From positions 11,219,284-11,283,283 of the forward strand of contig OZ010787.1 in assembly GCA_963932465.1 (NCBI GenBank): a stretch of 64,000 nucleotides of DNA, given 5' to 3'. Under the pieces are notes generated by a model. It saw only the letters and a list, made by a program, of their open reading frames with translations, was not told the origin of the DNA and made no database searches. This document shows, one piece after another, positions 34,443 to 46,168 of this stretch (within the stretch, counting starts at the first letter, position 1; each line of letters opens with the position of its first letter). The position numbers and the translations under genes are program-made. This stretch comes from Maratus speciosus. Taxonomy: Eukaryota > Arthropoda > Arachnida > Araneae > Salticidae.

Positions 34443-35421
34443 ATTGTGCAGGACAGGGAGGAAAATGCAGCTAGAGAAAAAGAAAATGAGAGGCTAGAAA
34501 GAGAGGAGAGAGAGAGAGAGAGAGAAAGAGAAAGAGTATGAGAAAGCAAAACGTCACAGGAAATTTGAATTAGATGAGCAAATGCGGTTAACGCAAGGCG
34601 CGGAGCGAAGCAGTTCGAGTGCTAGCAACAGATCCGACACAGGCCCTAAAATCCAAATTAAATCTATCATGCATAATTTTGACCCAAAGAAATCTGACAT
34701 TACGCTTTTTCTAAATTTATTCGAAAGACAGGCAGAAAGGTCTGGTATTGAATCAGAGGATTTAGTCACGCATCTTTTAGCATTACTACCAATTGATATA
34801 GCGGAACTTATATTACGAGAGGACAAAGAAAAAGTAGACAGTTTTAATTATGTCAAATCAGTTCTATTGACAAGATATAGATTAAGCGCAGAAGCTTATC
34901 GCATAAAACTGCTTCGGCATCAAAAAAATCCTAACAGTCCATGGAAAGATCTAATATTCGAGCTAAACAGCTTTCAAGAAGGGTTAGATATAAGTACGAT
35001 AGAAGAGCTCAAAAGCTTACTAATTATGGAGCAAATAAAGAGAAGGGTGCCGACCGAAATGAAGGAGCATTTCATTGACTCTTGGGCTTCGTACAAGAAC
35101 CCGGATAGTTTAGTCAAGGATTTGGATGGGTATGAAACGATAAAGGGCGTCTCCAGAAAACCATGGAATAGTAGGCCCCCCCATCGAAAAAGATTTGAAA
35201 GGCCCAGATACGCTGAAAAAGAGACAGAAAAAAGCCCGGAAATTAAATTAAATTGGAGGGATAAAAATGAGAATAAAGAAAGGGAAAAGATATTTGATAA
35301 ACCTAAGAAAAATACTTGTTTTAATTGTGCAAGTTCAAAACATTACAAACGGAATTGCCCAGAATTAAAAAAAAAAGTGAAAACCCGCACAAGACTGTGC
35401 ATAATATCAGTAAAGAAATAA
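34443..35421 (+). pseudogene. Ty3-type gag, main part with zinc knuckle
   Basis: Encodes a charged Glu/Arg-rich coil (partly a GA microsatellite at 34502-34527, where the frame slips), then the capsid-like region (SDITLFLNLFERQAERSG, VTHLLALLPIDIAE, LLTRYRLSAEAYRI, SWASYKNPDSL) and a CCHC knuckle CFNCASSKHYKRNCP near residue 250 of the longest open stretch. The gag frame stops at 35419-35421. Protease overlaps in the -1 frame. The A-run just after the knuckle (about 35367-35376) offers a slippery A AAA AAA heptamer in the gag frame, which would allow programmed -1 frameshifting. Confidence 0.85.
34502..34527 (+). repeat. (GA)n microsatellite within gag
   Basis: A GAGAGAGA run encoding Glu-Arg repeats. 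A change in length here accounts for the loss of the gag frame (stop TGA at 34539-34541 in the upstream frame). Confidence 0.85.
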
Positions 35422-35783
35422 ACCTGGAGGAAGGTTTTGAACCGTATCTGAGTCGGGGTAAAATAAACGGCGAAGAAATCACTATATTACGCGATTCAGG
35501 ATCGAACGTGGACATTTGTCCGAGTAAATTAGTTAAAACTAATCAATTAACTGGTCAGGTCAGCTGGGTAAAACAGCCATTAGTTCAGGATCTGCGGTGT
35601 CTTCCTATAGCGGAAATAACGCTAGAATTACCCGGTGAAATCACTGTAAATACGACAGCATTAGTGGCAGACAAAGGTTCTGACATAAATTATTATATCT
35701 TAGGAAATGAAACCCAAAAATTAATCGAATCGGATAGGAGCACAAAAACCCAAAATTATAAATGCTGTAATGACGCGGAGTAG
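35325..35783 (+). CDS. Ty3-type aspartic protease
   Basis: A retropepsin-like domain in the -1 frame relative to gag. The catalytic motif is LRDSGSNVDIC (D-S-G). It is preceded by FEPYLSRGKINGEE and followed by VQDLRCLPIAEITLELPG. The usable part begins after the A-run at about 35367; the upstream codons overlap gag. The frame is open to TAG 35781-35783. It matures the polyprotein inside the particle. No inactivating change was seen in this domain. Confidence 0.8.
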   Translation: MCKFKTLQTELPRIKKKSENPHKTVHNISKEINLEEGFEPYLSRGKINGEEITILRDSGSNVDICPSKLVKTNQLTGQVSWVKQPLVQDLRCLPIAEITLELPGEITVNTTALVADKGSDINYYILGNETQKLIESDRSTKTQNYKCCNDAE

Positions 35784-35985
35784 AACCAGAACTCAGATGG
35801 AAAGCGAAAACTCAAGCTGTCGTACTCAAGACGCGAATCAGCTGGATAAAGATCCATCACCGGACAATAGGCAAAACCCTGCAGAGAGTGCAGAAACGGT
35901 AGATAACAATAGAGCGGAATCGGACAACTCAGGAGAAGGGGGGCAAGGAGCAGCCAATTTTGCTTCCGGATCTAATTGTAGATGA
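35770..35985 (+). CDS. Linker ORF after protease (start of pol?), truncated
   Basis: ATG 35770 overlaps the protease stop and opens a 71-codon frame (MTRSRTRTQMESENSS). It is rich in Asp, Asn, Ser and Glu, has no domain, and is cut off where the foreign block begins. It may be the N-terminal linker of the IN-RT polyprotein that resumes at about 43841, or a low-complexity tail. This is an inference from position. Confidence 0.45.
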   Translation: MTRSRTRTQMESENSSCRTQDANQLDKDPSPDNRQNPAESAETVDNNRAESDNSGEGGQGAANFASGSNCR

Positions 35986-36345
35986 AACCTTTTCTTTAAG
36001 GGGCATGTCCCTGAAAAATGGAACTTCAAATTCGATCTATTGAGAAATAGTTCCAGTTACGGCCACCAGGGCAGGGTGGTGCCATCGAGAAAATTTACGA
36101 TACAAATTTACCAATCAGAATGAAAAGAATTTGCTTGACTGTCAATTTACAGTGATATATACGATGAAGGCGTGTTTTTTCAACACCTACTGCACACAGT
36201 AAAGTCTCATTAGGGTTTTTTTCTCCCTTCTGCTTTCCTTGCCCTTATACAAAAGGACCATTAGTAACCCCTACTAAAACCAGATGTTGACCAGATCTTT
36301 CTTTTTCAAGGTAGTTCTCAAATACAAATTGGCTTCTGTTTGAAA

Positions 36346-36490
36346 CGTATCTCAAAACGTATCATTGCCTCAATGATAAATTTTTGTAAGATACAGATAA
36401 TCAGAATAAAAACATCACATTCAAATTAAATTTTGGAAAACTATTTTCTAAGAATATAGGTATCAGATTGGATGATTTATTTTTAATTTG
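36346..36490 (+). repeat. Direct repeat, copy 1 (pairs with 40463-40612)
   Basis: CTCAAAACGTATCATTGCCTCAATGATAAA...AAGAATATAGGTATCAGAT...GATTTATTTTTAATTT is shared with 40463-40612 in the same orientation at high identity. Confidence 0.85.
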
Positions 36491-37336
36491 ACTCTGTAAT
36501 CCCCCTTCCGGCCCAGTGGCGTATCTAGACTTATCATTTCGGAGTTGACTTAGATATAATAAAATTTTCTAAGAGGAAATCACAAGAAACGGAGAAAATT
36601 CCGCTTTAAACAGGTTTTTATCATAGCATGAAACGCATCTATTATATAATTAAACATGCTAAGATGAAATCGCATAGGAGTGTGAAAATGTTCATTTTAG
36701 GCAGGTTTTCGTCTTTAGAAGTATAATTCCATGGTTATACCACATTTTTTAAAACGCAATACTGAGAATTATCTATTAAAAGATATCTCTATCAAAAGTA
36801 AATAAAACCGAAGTAAACATCAAATTTAAAACTATTTAACAGCGTTCTCACTCTATCCCTTCCCTACCTCCTTTAACACTTTCTAAGATTCATTTTGAAG
36901 CATACATGCATGACATTTGTAATATTTGAATATTGAATAGCGTTTTCCATTTTCTCATAAATGGGATACATTTGGAATAGCAGCTCTCTGGTGATAACTT
37001 TTCCTATATTGTCACTACTCGAAAATCAGCTTTAACGGCCAAATTTGACAGTATTTTCTGAATTCTTTTTAATCACAAATTGTGGTTGATAGGAAGTTTT
37101 TTGTGTATTCCAGATTCAGAATAGCTCAATTAGATTTACGATGTATTTTAAATGTAAATAAAGCTTATTTCTAGTCAAAAAGTTACACAGCCATAGAAAA
37201 AACTTTTTTGTCAATATTTTGTAATCCTGTGGAAATAAAATAACACGTCACAGCGCTGTAACGAGCTGATTAACAAGACTATAACGTAACATTCCTAGCA
37301 TTTACATAAATAAATTTTTAAACAAGAAAGAAAAAA

Positions 37337-38150
37337 TCATGCGTCAAGCATAGATTATAAAACACTTTCCAAAACGATCAGAATAATGTAACAAAACTGC
37401 ACCGTTTAAAAAAATTAAAATATTACGTTTAATTCAACCATAGGGAAACGCATAACACATTTCAAAACCCATTGTAAGCTGTTCGCATCTACAATCGGAA
37501 AATTATCCGAATTTTTTCAGCAGCCCTGTATATGATATATAGATTAACTACATGTATGCCAAAAATTAGTTTACTTAAGAAATACATGTACTTCAGTTGA
37601 AAATTTCCCTTCAGCAATTTCCTCTAATAAGGACGTCCTGGTACGTAAATACTTTTGTGGAGCCCTGTATGTATATGTGATATAAAATTTATATATAATG
37701 AGTAACATGCGAAAAATTAATTAAATTTAAAAGCGCACACCGAGTTTTAAACCGTTACACTCTAGCAATTATTACTCAAAGGCAATACTGTAACCGATTT
37801 CTTTTGTGTTTCTCTGTAAATGGATAAAAATGCTATCAATGTTCTGTTCTAACGTAATCGTATTGAAATTCAGTGATTTATATCAGTTTCAATGCATTTG
37901 AAATAGCGTAATGTCATTAAAATACTCTGCAAACGATTTTTCCCCATATACTGTAATGTAATGGAATACTTTTGAGGTTAATCCTAGATACTTCATATAC
38001 AATACCAAACATGCTTTGGTGACCCTAAATAACCTTTATCAATTGCATGAAAATCCGAGTCTAGTTACGGGAGTTAGAGCGTGGACAGACGGACAGACAA
38101 ACCGAATGCATAAAAACTTTTCAACTTTCTTGGAAAGTGTTAAAAAGGTT
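37337..38150 (+). repeat. Interspersed repeat family 'R', copy 1
   Basis: Matches 50655-51450 and 59160-59925 over most of its length. Shared motifs include ACATTTCAAAACCCA, GCAGCCCTGTATAT, GAAATAGCGTAATGTCATTAA and a terminal GTGGACAGACGGACAGACAAA followed by a stretch ending TTGGAAAGTGTTAAAAAG. Internal sub-repeats with AGCCCTGTA recur every ~150 bases. No ORF of note. Confidence 0.8.
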
Positions 38151-38689
38151 CAAACTTTGCAGTTCATACTGCGATGTCTCAATCTGTGCTTTACCTTAAA
38201 TCGCAGATTTTCAACTGATAAATAGCGAGAGTAAGCCTTTTATTGATGTTTTATAAACTAATTAAAATTAATAATGCACTTTCAAATACCCCATGTCACG
38301 TTTTACATAATAAAACGCGTCTAAAGAGAGCCTGTGTATAATGGAAGCTTGGCTGAAATAGCTATTTCGTAGTCTCTGCGAAATACCACACTTTCTAAGA
38401 TGAAAACATGTCTAAAACGGAATATTTTTCTGCTTACTTTTGAATTTTATCTTAGCATGTTTCATTACATTTTGCAAAACTTTCGTTTGCATCTACTAAC
38501 TACTATTATGCAAATACTGAAACGATCCCTGAAAAATTAACCAACTAACAATGCAAGCCTCATCAAAATTTGCCCAGTAGATAAAAATCTAATCTTTTAT
38601 AATCCACTTCACCTGTTTTTATAACTTAGAACAGTATGTACTGTACTAAACTAAAAAATATTACTAAAAATATTAAAAATATTTTTAAA

Positions 38690-39850
38690 AAAATACTAAA
38701 AATATTAAAAATCGTCTTCATCTGCATATGTCATTGTTACAGCACTTTCTTACTTATTTTAATTTTGTTTTGGCTCAGCAACCCATTTTTCTAGTATTTT
38801 ACCCATTTTACATATAGGTAAAATACAACAAAAGTCTGCCTCATCTGCAAATGTCATTATTGTAAAAATTTCTTAAATTATGTTGCATAATTTTCAGTAG
38901 ATACCGATCGTCTCTGCATAATGCTAGGAAAACTTTAAAAATCTGCCTCATTTGCAGATTTTAATATTGCGAAAATTTTCTTATAATTTTTTCTAACTAT
39001 TTTCATTAGCAATAGAACTTCTCTCCGTAATCTGAAAAAACATTAAAAATCTGCCTCATCTGCAGATGTTGTTGTTGTTGAAATATTCATATACATTTTT
39101 ATAATTATTTTCATTAGTAACCCATCTTCCTAGCGTAATGCTCGGAAATCAATAAAGATCTGCCTCATCTGAAGATTTAATTAGTATAAAAAATTCGCAT
39201 ATATTTTTAATAGTCATTTTCATTAGCAACATATTTTCTTTAAATAATTCTGGGAAAAAAACTAAAAAGCTGCCTCATTTGCAGATTTCGTTATTACAGA
39301 AATTGTCTTACATAATTTTCTAATTGTTTTCATTAACAACCCATCTTCTCTCTGTAATGTTGGAAAGACATTAAAAATCCGCCTCATCTGCAGGCGTCAT
39401 TGTTGCAGAAATTTTCATGTATTTTTTTTATAATTATTTTCATTAGCAACACATATCCTTTACTTAATGCTGCGAAACCAATTAAAAATCTGCCTCATCT
39501 GCAGATTTAATTAATATAAAAAATTTCATATATTTTTTCTTCATAATTATGATTAGTAACTTATCGTCTCTGCGTAATTCTTAGGGGGGAAAAAAAACTA
39601 AAAATCTGCCACTTCTTCAAATTTAATTAATATAAAATTTTTCATTTAATATTTTCATAATAATTTTTATTAGCAAACCATTTTCTCTGTGTAAATTTGG
39701 AAAAACATTAAAATTCTGCTTCATCAGCAGATTTAATTAATATAAAAAAATTCAGATACATTTTTCATAATTTTCACTAGTAACCATCTACACTGCGTAT
39801 AATTCTGGGAAAACATCTGTCTCACTTGCAGATTTCATTCATTCTTAGAA
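38690..39850. repeat. Tandem array, ~112-bp units, about 10 copies
   Basis: AAAAATCTGCCTCATCTGCAGATTT-type cores occur near 38711, 38833, 38943, 39051, 39161, 39269, 39379, 39489, 39605, 39717 and 39815. Each is followed by TTTCATAATTATTTTCATTAGCAACCCAT and TCTGCGTAAT-like sequence. Units differ by substitutions and small indels. The array is flanked by inverted copies of family R. Confidence 0.9.
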
Positions 39851-39857
39851 TACAACA

Positions 39858-40130
39858 TGTTCATTTTTAACACTTTCCAACAAAGTTGAAAAGTGTTTAT
39901 GCATTCGGTTTGTCTGGCCGTCAGTCCGTCTGTCCACGATCACGTTAGAACAGGACATTCATAACATTATTTATTCATTTACAGGGACACACAAAAGAAA
40001 TAGGTTACAGTACAGTACTATCTTTGAGTAATAATTGCTGGAGTGCACGGTTTAAAATTCGGTATGCGCTTTTAAATTTAATTATTTTTTTGCATCTTAA
40101 CCGTTATACATAAATTATATATGCCCGTTA
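39858..40130 (-). repeat. Interspersed repeat family 'R', partial inverted copy
   Basis: The reverse complement of about 37680-38150: TAACACTTTCCAACAAAG, GCATTCGGTTTGTCTGG and TCCGTCTGTCCACG are inverted relative to copy 1. With copy 1 it makes an inverted pair around the 112-bp tandem array. Confidence 0.8.
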
Positions 40131-40147
40131 TATATGCATTTTTCGTT

Positions 40148-40194
40148 TTTTTTTTTTTTTTTTTTTTTTTTTTGTTTTTTTTTTTACGTCATAT
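40148..40194. repeat. Poly(T) tract
   Basis: About 35 T with a single G interruption. Confidence 0.9.
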
Positions 40195-40462
40195 ATATAA
40201 TTACATTTGCAATACTGTTAAAAACTAAATTTCCTATTAAATGCTCGATATTTTACTACATTTAAAATTAGTTCCAGTACAAAAAATTCTTTTATTGATC
40301 GTAGAATTTTTTATATAAAAAAATTCCATTCACAATTTACAAATTAGATAAGACTGATGGTACCGAATGGTCTGATGGTAAGTTTTATAATATAAATTCT
40401 AGTTGCAGGCGATATTTTGAAATCCATCATTCTTGCTTCCTAATATAGGGAGGGGGCGTGCA

Positions 40463-40612
40463 AAAACGTAGCTCAAAACTTATCATTGCCTCAATGATAA
40501 ATTTTTGTAAGATACAGATAATCAGAATAAAAATATCACATTCAGGTAAAATTTTGGAAAGCTATTTTCTAAGAATATAGGTATCAGATCGGTTGATTTA
40601 TTTTTAATTTAC
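40463..40612 (+). repeat. Direct repeat, copy 2 (pairs with 36346-36490)
   Basis: Same orientation and high identity to 36346-36490. A poly(C) run follows at about 40624-40632. Confidence 0.85.
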
Positions 40613-40820
40613 TCCCTTTAACACCCCCCCCCAACCCCCTAAATGCAGGGAACATTTTCTGATTATTTTTTTTATACATGCAGATCTTCATATATAGTAT
40701 TACATAAGGGTAATTTTAATTTGGCCCACTAAATTTGGCATTAAAAATCTCTAAAATTAATATATATATATATATATATCTGAGGAAAAAATTTATTATA
40801 TTAGGCTAAAATCTGCAACC

Positions 40821-41719
40821 CAGTGTTCGTAAATATCATGATATTTTCGAAAATATAAAAAATATCCGAGATTTTGATATATATCCGATATTTTCGATAT
40901 ATATCCGAAATTTTCAAAATCGTCAACTTACTGCTGTTAATAAATATTTCAAGCATAATATAAATTAGAAACTAAAATATATTGCATTTAACAAGAAAAT
41001 GTAATCAAACACTATATTGAAAGTGCATTTGCTATTCCTTTTCTTTTTTATTTCACTTAGAATAATATTGAAGATCAACTAATAGAAAACAATTTTGTTT
41101 ATACACATACATGATGCTTAAAAAAAAAAAAAAAAAAAAAAGGCTATAGGATTCAGTATCAACTATCAAGAAATCAGAAATTTATAAAACAAAATTTTTA
41201 TACAAAACATTTTTGTAATTAAAAGTTTTTAACATAAATATAAGATTATCTTATTTTTTATTCCCTAACATCTTATACAGCTTAAACTGAACTAAATCAA
41301 AACCAGAAGAGATTCTTTTCTAATGAAGCTGTATATAACTGAATATCTAAATTAGACAGTTTATCTTTTAGTGTCTGTTCTGAATTAATTATGCCCCACA
41401 TAATCTACAGTTAAAAGTAAAACATTCAAACATAAAGCTTGAAAAAGATATTTGTTTTCCTTTTTGGCTAAAAAAAATCACTACCAGAGACAAAAGTTCT
41501 TTATCTACAGAACAACACAGTCAGTAACAGTTGGAACTTTCATTTACACTTTTTTGACTGAAAATATCAAAAATACCTTGCATAGTGATATTTTGAAAAT
41601 AAATATCAAATGACATGAAAATATCGAAAATATCATAAATCTTGATTATTTTGAAAATAAATATCGGATATATATCATGATATATATCAAGATATATATC
41701 AAGATATATATCCATTCCT
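40821..41719. mobile_element. Possible hAT-type non-autonomous element
   Basis: Starts CAGTGTTCGTAAATATC, which looks like a hAT terminal repeat. It is followed by repeated GATATATATCCGATATTTTCG motifs, which recur inverted at 41560-41715 as AAAATATCGAAAATATC and GATATATATC. The right terminus does not show the expected CACTG, so the right boundary is uncertain. No transposase. Confidence 0.4.
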
Positions 41720-42274
41720 TTATGTCATAAAAATCATTGCAAAATGCGAAAATACTCTAAAAATCGCATAAAAATATTGCGAAAAATTAAAATATTTATA
41801 TACGAATTCCGAATAAATTTTATTGAAATGGGGAATGTAATGAAATCATTCACTATATTGAACTAAAATATTAAAATCGGATTCATTTTATTAATGAGGA
41901 AAAATCGGCGTAAAGCGTTAAAAAACAGAGAAAAAGGTTAAAATCGTCAAATCTCTACCATATTTCTAGCGATTTTTTTCAACGCAAAAAATATAATTTC
42001 ATCCATATTAGGATTACAACCCAATATATTTGCATATAATAAAAATTAAGATATAGGCAATAAATTTGCAAAATTTAGCCCCGAGCAAATATATTTTTAA
42101 ATTTAAACCATTTGGCAATATTATTGTTTGGCCATTTTAAATAGGACGTAATTTCCTCCATTTACGACTTTGAACGCATGTAAATGAATTTATTTTTTAA
42201 AAATTTTCTTTCCCTTTTAAAATTCACTGGTAAATATAGTTTTTAATGACGTAATTTTCAATATTTTCCTGCTT

Positions 42275-42486
42275 TTAACTCCTTGGGGACGAGCGACCCA
42301 TATACGTGCCGTGTGAAACGAACGCTCAGAATCCTTGTTTTTCCTCACCAGTAAAATTTTACTGTAAAATTTGCCTTACTTAATCAGCGCATTGTCTCGA
42401 TTCAGGAAGACACAAATTCCTGTTTTTAAAAAACGGTGAAAAAAGATTAAAAATTTCGTAAAAGTCTCCCGTCCCGAAGGGGTTAA
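42275..42486. mobile_element. TTAA-flanked MITE-like element, copy 3
   Basis: About 212 bases, starting TTAACTCCTTGGGGACG and ending CGTCCCGAAGGGGTTAA. It shares internal ACCAGTAAAAT and GATTAAAAATTTCGTAAAAG-like sequence with copy 4 at 53589. It has no ORF. Confidence 0.7.
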
Positions 42487-43840
42487 TACGTAATCATTTA
42501 ATTCTAATTTGATTTTTTTTCTTTTTATAAGTCACGTGTAAATAAATTTTTAATATGAAGGAAATATTCTTTGCGCTGTTTCTGAAATTGGCAACAATGT
42601 AAAATAATACCCTTTTATAAAAAAATGTAAAAAATATCTCTCGAAATGCTGAAAATTTGAATTTAAAATGGAAATAAATCCTCAAAAAATGAGTCAAATT
42701 AAAAAAATGAATGCAGTCTGCACACTGAGAATTTCTAATGTATATCCCTAGAAAAAACTATTACATTCGTATGTATAGTTTTTGTCCCGATAAAACTTTT
42801 TTAATGGAACGATATTGACCAACTTTAACATCAAATATCTCTTAAAATAAACATTCGATTTAAAAACTGTATGCATCAGCGTGCTTTTCGAAGTACCGTC
42901 GATTTTCATCCCGGTCACAAAAAATTCGTAAACAGTGGCGGTGACAGCATTAGTTACTTTTTGAATAAAGAAATTCAGCTTCTTTTGATTTCAGTATTTT
43001 CTTCTTTTACAACTAAGTAGCAGTAGTCGTTGAGCTAATTTTAATTAACTTTTGTGACAATTAAACTTTTGGTTTGGCTTTTAATTTTCTTGCACAAAAC
43101 AAATGTAATGCAAATTAAAATAGTTTTATTAAACGAACTCGTAAATGAAAAGAACGTTTTAAAAATCTTCTTCTTTCTTTTTCATTTGAATTTGATTTCA
43201 TAATTTAATCTAGAAAATATGGATCGCAATACATTTGCTTGGACTATAGATGAAACCATCAGTAGAAACAGTTGATTTTTCGGTAAAATTGTTTAAACGT
43301 AAATATTCAAAAAAGAAAAGAAAAAGAAACCTTTTGAGATAACGCTACAATGTTGTCCAGTATTAAAAACAGATGTGCAAGTTGAACCATACTCTCCCCC
43401 TTTACAGACAGACCTGTGGAGCGCATCGGTTTCTCTCATCAATCAATGTGAAGTAGGCGGAACCTATCTGGGGTGGACATTCTGGAGAATTTGCTTAAAT
43501 TTTCATTAAAATTCTGAATCGGTTTCGCTGATTTTACATTCCCTAATTGGTATAAAATTGTGAAACAAAATTATCTGAAAAGTTCAAAGTTTAAGCTAGG
43601 GGGCGTTGCTTTTTAATTTTCAGAATCTTTCATAGATAACATTTTACAAAGCTTTGAATGAAAAAACACCTCCGTTTTTCACGTTCCAAAATTGTAAGTC
43701 ATATCATAATCAAACAGCAACAAAAATTGAAAATTTAATCAACGGGTACCCTTCATTATGATCTCAAATATCATGTGCAAAAAGAAAAATTCAAAAATAT
43801 GCAAATGCGCATGAGAAATCAGCGAAACGGTCTCTCATAG

Positions 43841-45120
43841 GATTAGCATTAGCTCGCCAGTGTCTTCGCTTCCAGGGACAGGACCCTTAAGTAAGGTGGG
43901 GAGAAAAGAGTTTGCGAACGAGCAAAAGACAGATAATATCCTGCATGAGATTAAGGAGAAAGCACTTAAAAAAAGTCGTTCTTTGAGTACAGAAACTCCT
44001 TGATAATAAGAAAAACGACCGATCATAGAGGCTTAGAAAGAATTCAATTAGTTGTACCAACGAAGTTTAGACAGGCTATCCTAAGCGCTTGTCATGAGAA
44101 TACAGCAGCACATTTGGGAGAAAAAAAAACGAAGGATAAGCTTTTGAGATATTTCTTTTTGCCAAACGTCATAAGGCAAACGGAAGAATTCGTGAAATCA
44201 TGTCATTACTGTCAAATAGTTGGAAAGTCGGGAGAGAAAAAAAAGGCCCCTTTGACACGTGTGCCAGTCATAGCAGAGCCGTTTTCAAAGCTATCAATTG
44301 ATTTAGCTGGACCTCTAACAAAGTCCAAAAAGGGAAACAAATAATTGCTAACGGCGTTATGTGTGTTTTCGAAATTTCCAGAGGCAATCCCAATACAAAA
44401 TATGCTCTCAGAATCTGTAGTGGAGGCTCTTATGCAAATCTTTTGTAGACTAGGCTACGCAAAAGGGGTATAAACAGATTTTGGGAGGTCTTTTATGTCA
44501 TGTCTTACAACATCATTTTTAGAGAAATTTGGAGTCAAGCTAAGGCATTCAAGTGTATGCAATCCGGCCTCAAATAACGTTGAACGGACGCGCAGGACAA
44601 TCAAACGGCTGTTAAAAGTCGTGTGCACAGAGAGTGGAAAGGATTGGGAAGAGAATTTGCCCCACGCATTACTAGCATTGAGAAACGCGGTCAGCAACGT
44701 CACAGGGTTCAGTCCAGCGGAGCTCGTTTTCGGTAAAAATTTGAGAACACCGGAAACATTATTATACGAGCAATGGACAAGTGACAGTCAGGAGCCCGAG
44801 CTAATCACAGAATATGTTTTTGGACTAATGAATCGGCTAAAAAGGTGCCAGGAGCTGGCGGACGAAAATATGGTAGTGAGCAGGGAAAAACGCAAAGTTT
44901 GGTACGATAAGAAGGCGGTCGAAAGGGAATTTAAACCAGGGAACCAGGTGCTCGTATTAGTAACTAACAAAGCAAACAAGATGTCAGCGAACTGGACGGG
45001 TCCAGGTAAAATTACCGCTAAGATTTCGGATACAAATTATATCGTAGAAGTCCCAGGTAGGCGCGAAAAATCTCAGATTTTTCATGTAAATCTACTGAAA
45101 GCATATATACAGAGGGTAGA
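43841..45120 (+). pseudogene. Ty3-type integrase (in-frame with RT; two stops, one frameshift)
   Basis: An N-terminal linker (KVGRKEFANEQKTDN) is followed by a frame change near 43998. The HHCC zinc domain spans CHENTAAHLGEKKT to VKSCHYCQ. The catalytic triad is recognisable: D in KLSIDLAGPL, D in TDFGRSF and E in NNVERTRRT. The C-terminal GPY/F-type module reads NWTGPGKITAKISDTNY, then FHVNLLKAY. From 44000 to 45517 a single frame is open except for TAA at 44342-44344 and TAA at 44471-44473. It would integrate element cDNA. The same frame continues without a stop into the RT N-terminus, so IN precedes RT in this element. Confidence 0.85.
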
Positions 45121-46168
45121 AAAAATAAATGTATTAACACACGAATGTGATCATTTAGAGGACTTACAAGAGATGGAAATAGCATTTCCATTAGATGAGC
45201 CACATGATTATAACTTTGAAGAAATTATAGAGGATAGCAAATTAAAAGAGAGATGTAATCCCGAACAATTGCAGGAATTAGAAATCTTACTGGGGGAGTT
45301 CAGGGAGATTTTTTCGAATAACCCAGGGACTACGCACATGGAAATCCATGATATTGAAGTCACAGACAACAAACCTATCAGAATAAGACCCTACAGAATG
45401 TCGCGCAGACAGGAGGAAATCTTAGAAAAAGAAATAAAAAGAATGCTGGAATTAAATATTATAAGGGAAGGGGAAATCAGACTACTATTCGCCCATGATT
45501 CTTGTGGAATCAGCTGGTAAGGATCCTCGCTGCTGCTTAGACTATAGGAAATTGAACTCAGTAACCAAAGTTGAATACTATCCACACCCTAATATTGAGG
45601 ACAGAGTAGAAAGAGTTTCAGCAGCTAAGTACATAACGGTGCTCGATCTGACTAAAGGATATTGGCAGATACCGATGACGCCCCAAGCTCAAAAATTAGC
45701 CGTATTTGTGACAAATACTGGGACATACTTCCCACTGAAGATGCCATTTGGTTTGATCAATTCGTCATTCAGATTTTCCAAATTCATGGCAAAAATGCTG
45801 AGAAGGTTAGAGCAGTTCTTTCTGCCCTATCTCGATGATATGGCGATTTTCTCAGAGACATGGCAAGAGCATCTGGAACATCTCAGAGCAGTACTTACTA
45901 GAATAAGAGAAGCAAAGCTAACGGTAAAAATAGCAAAGTGCAAATTCGCTCAAAAGACAGTGAAGTACTTAGGGCACATAGTGGGAGAAGGGCAACGGCG
46001 GCCGGCCGAAGCGAAAATTAAAGCGATCACTGAATTACAGCCACCAAAAACGAAAACAGAAATCCGCAGATGTTTAGGCATGGCAGGATATTATTCGCGC
46101 TACATAAAAAATTATGCCTCGGTTGTAGAACCACTTACAAGGGCACTAAAGGGAAAAAAGAAAAAATA
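45121..46168 (+). pseudogene. Ty3-type reverse transcriptase downstream of integrase
   Basis: The N-terminal part (EQLQELEILLGEFREIFS, KPIRIRPYRMS, MLELNIIREG) is in the integrase frame. One extra base near 45474 shifts to the frame carrying LDYRKLNS, VLDLTKGYWQIPM, FGLINSSFRF, the catalytic YLDDMAIFS and VKYLGHIVGEG, then GYYSRYIKNYA. The catalytic YLDD is intact. Sequence similarity is clearly to Ty3/gypsy RT, not copia, although the position after integrase is copia-like. The frame ends at TAG 46167-46169 in a lysine-coding A-run (46154-46166). Confidence 0.9.

Larger units (their letters stand above)
35986..43840. other. ~7.9-kb non-coding block inserted between protease and integrase
   Basis: Element-derived coding signal ends near 35985 and resumes near 43841. 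The block holds direct repeats (36346-36490 and 40463-40612), family-R copies in opposite orientations (37337-38150 and 39858-40130), a ~112-bp tandem array (38690-39850), a possible hAT-type element (40821-41719) and a TTAA-flanked MITE (42275-42486). No transposase ORF and no clear target duplication at the outer borders were found. It may be several nested insertions. Confidence 0.6.

Noticed and set aside
36514..36530. CAGTGGCGTATCTAGAC as a hAT left end
   Set aside because: It looks like a hAT terminus, but no matching right end or target duplication was found.
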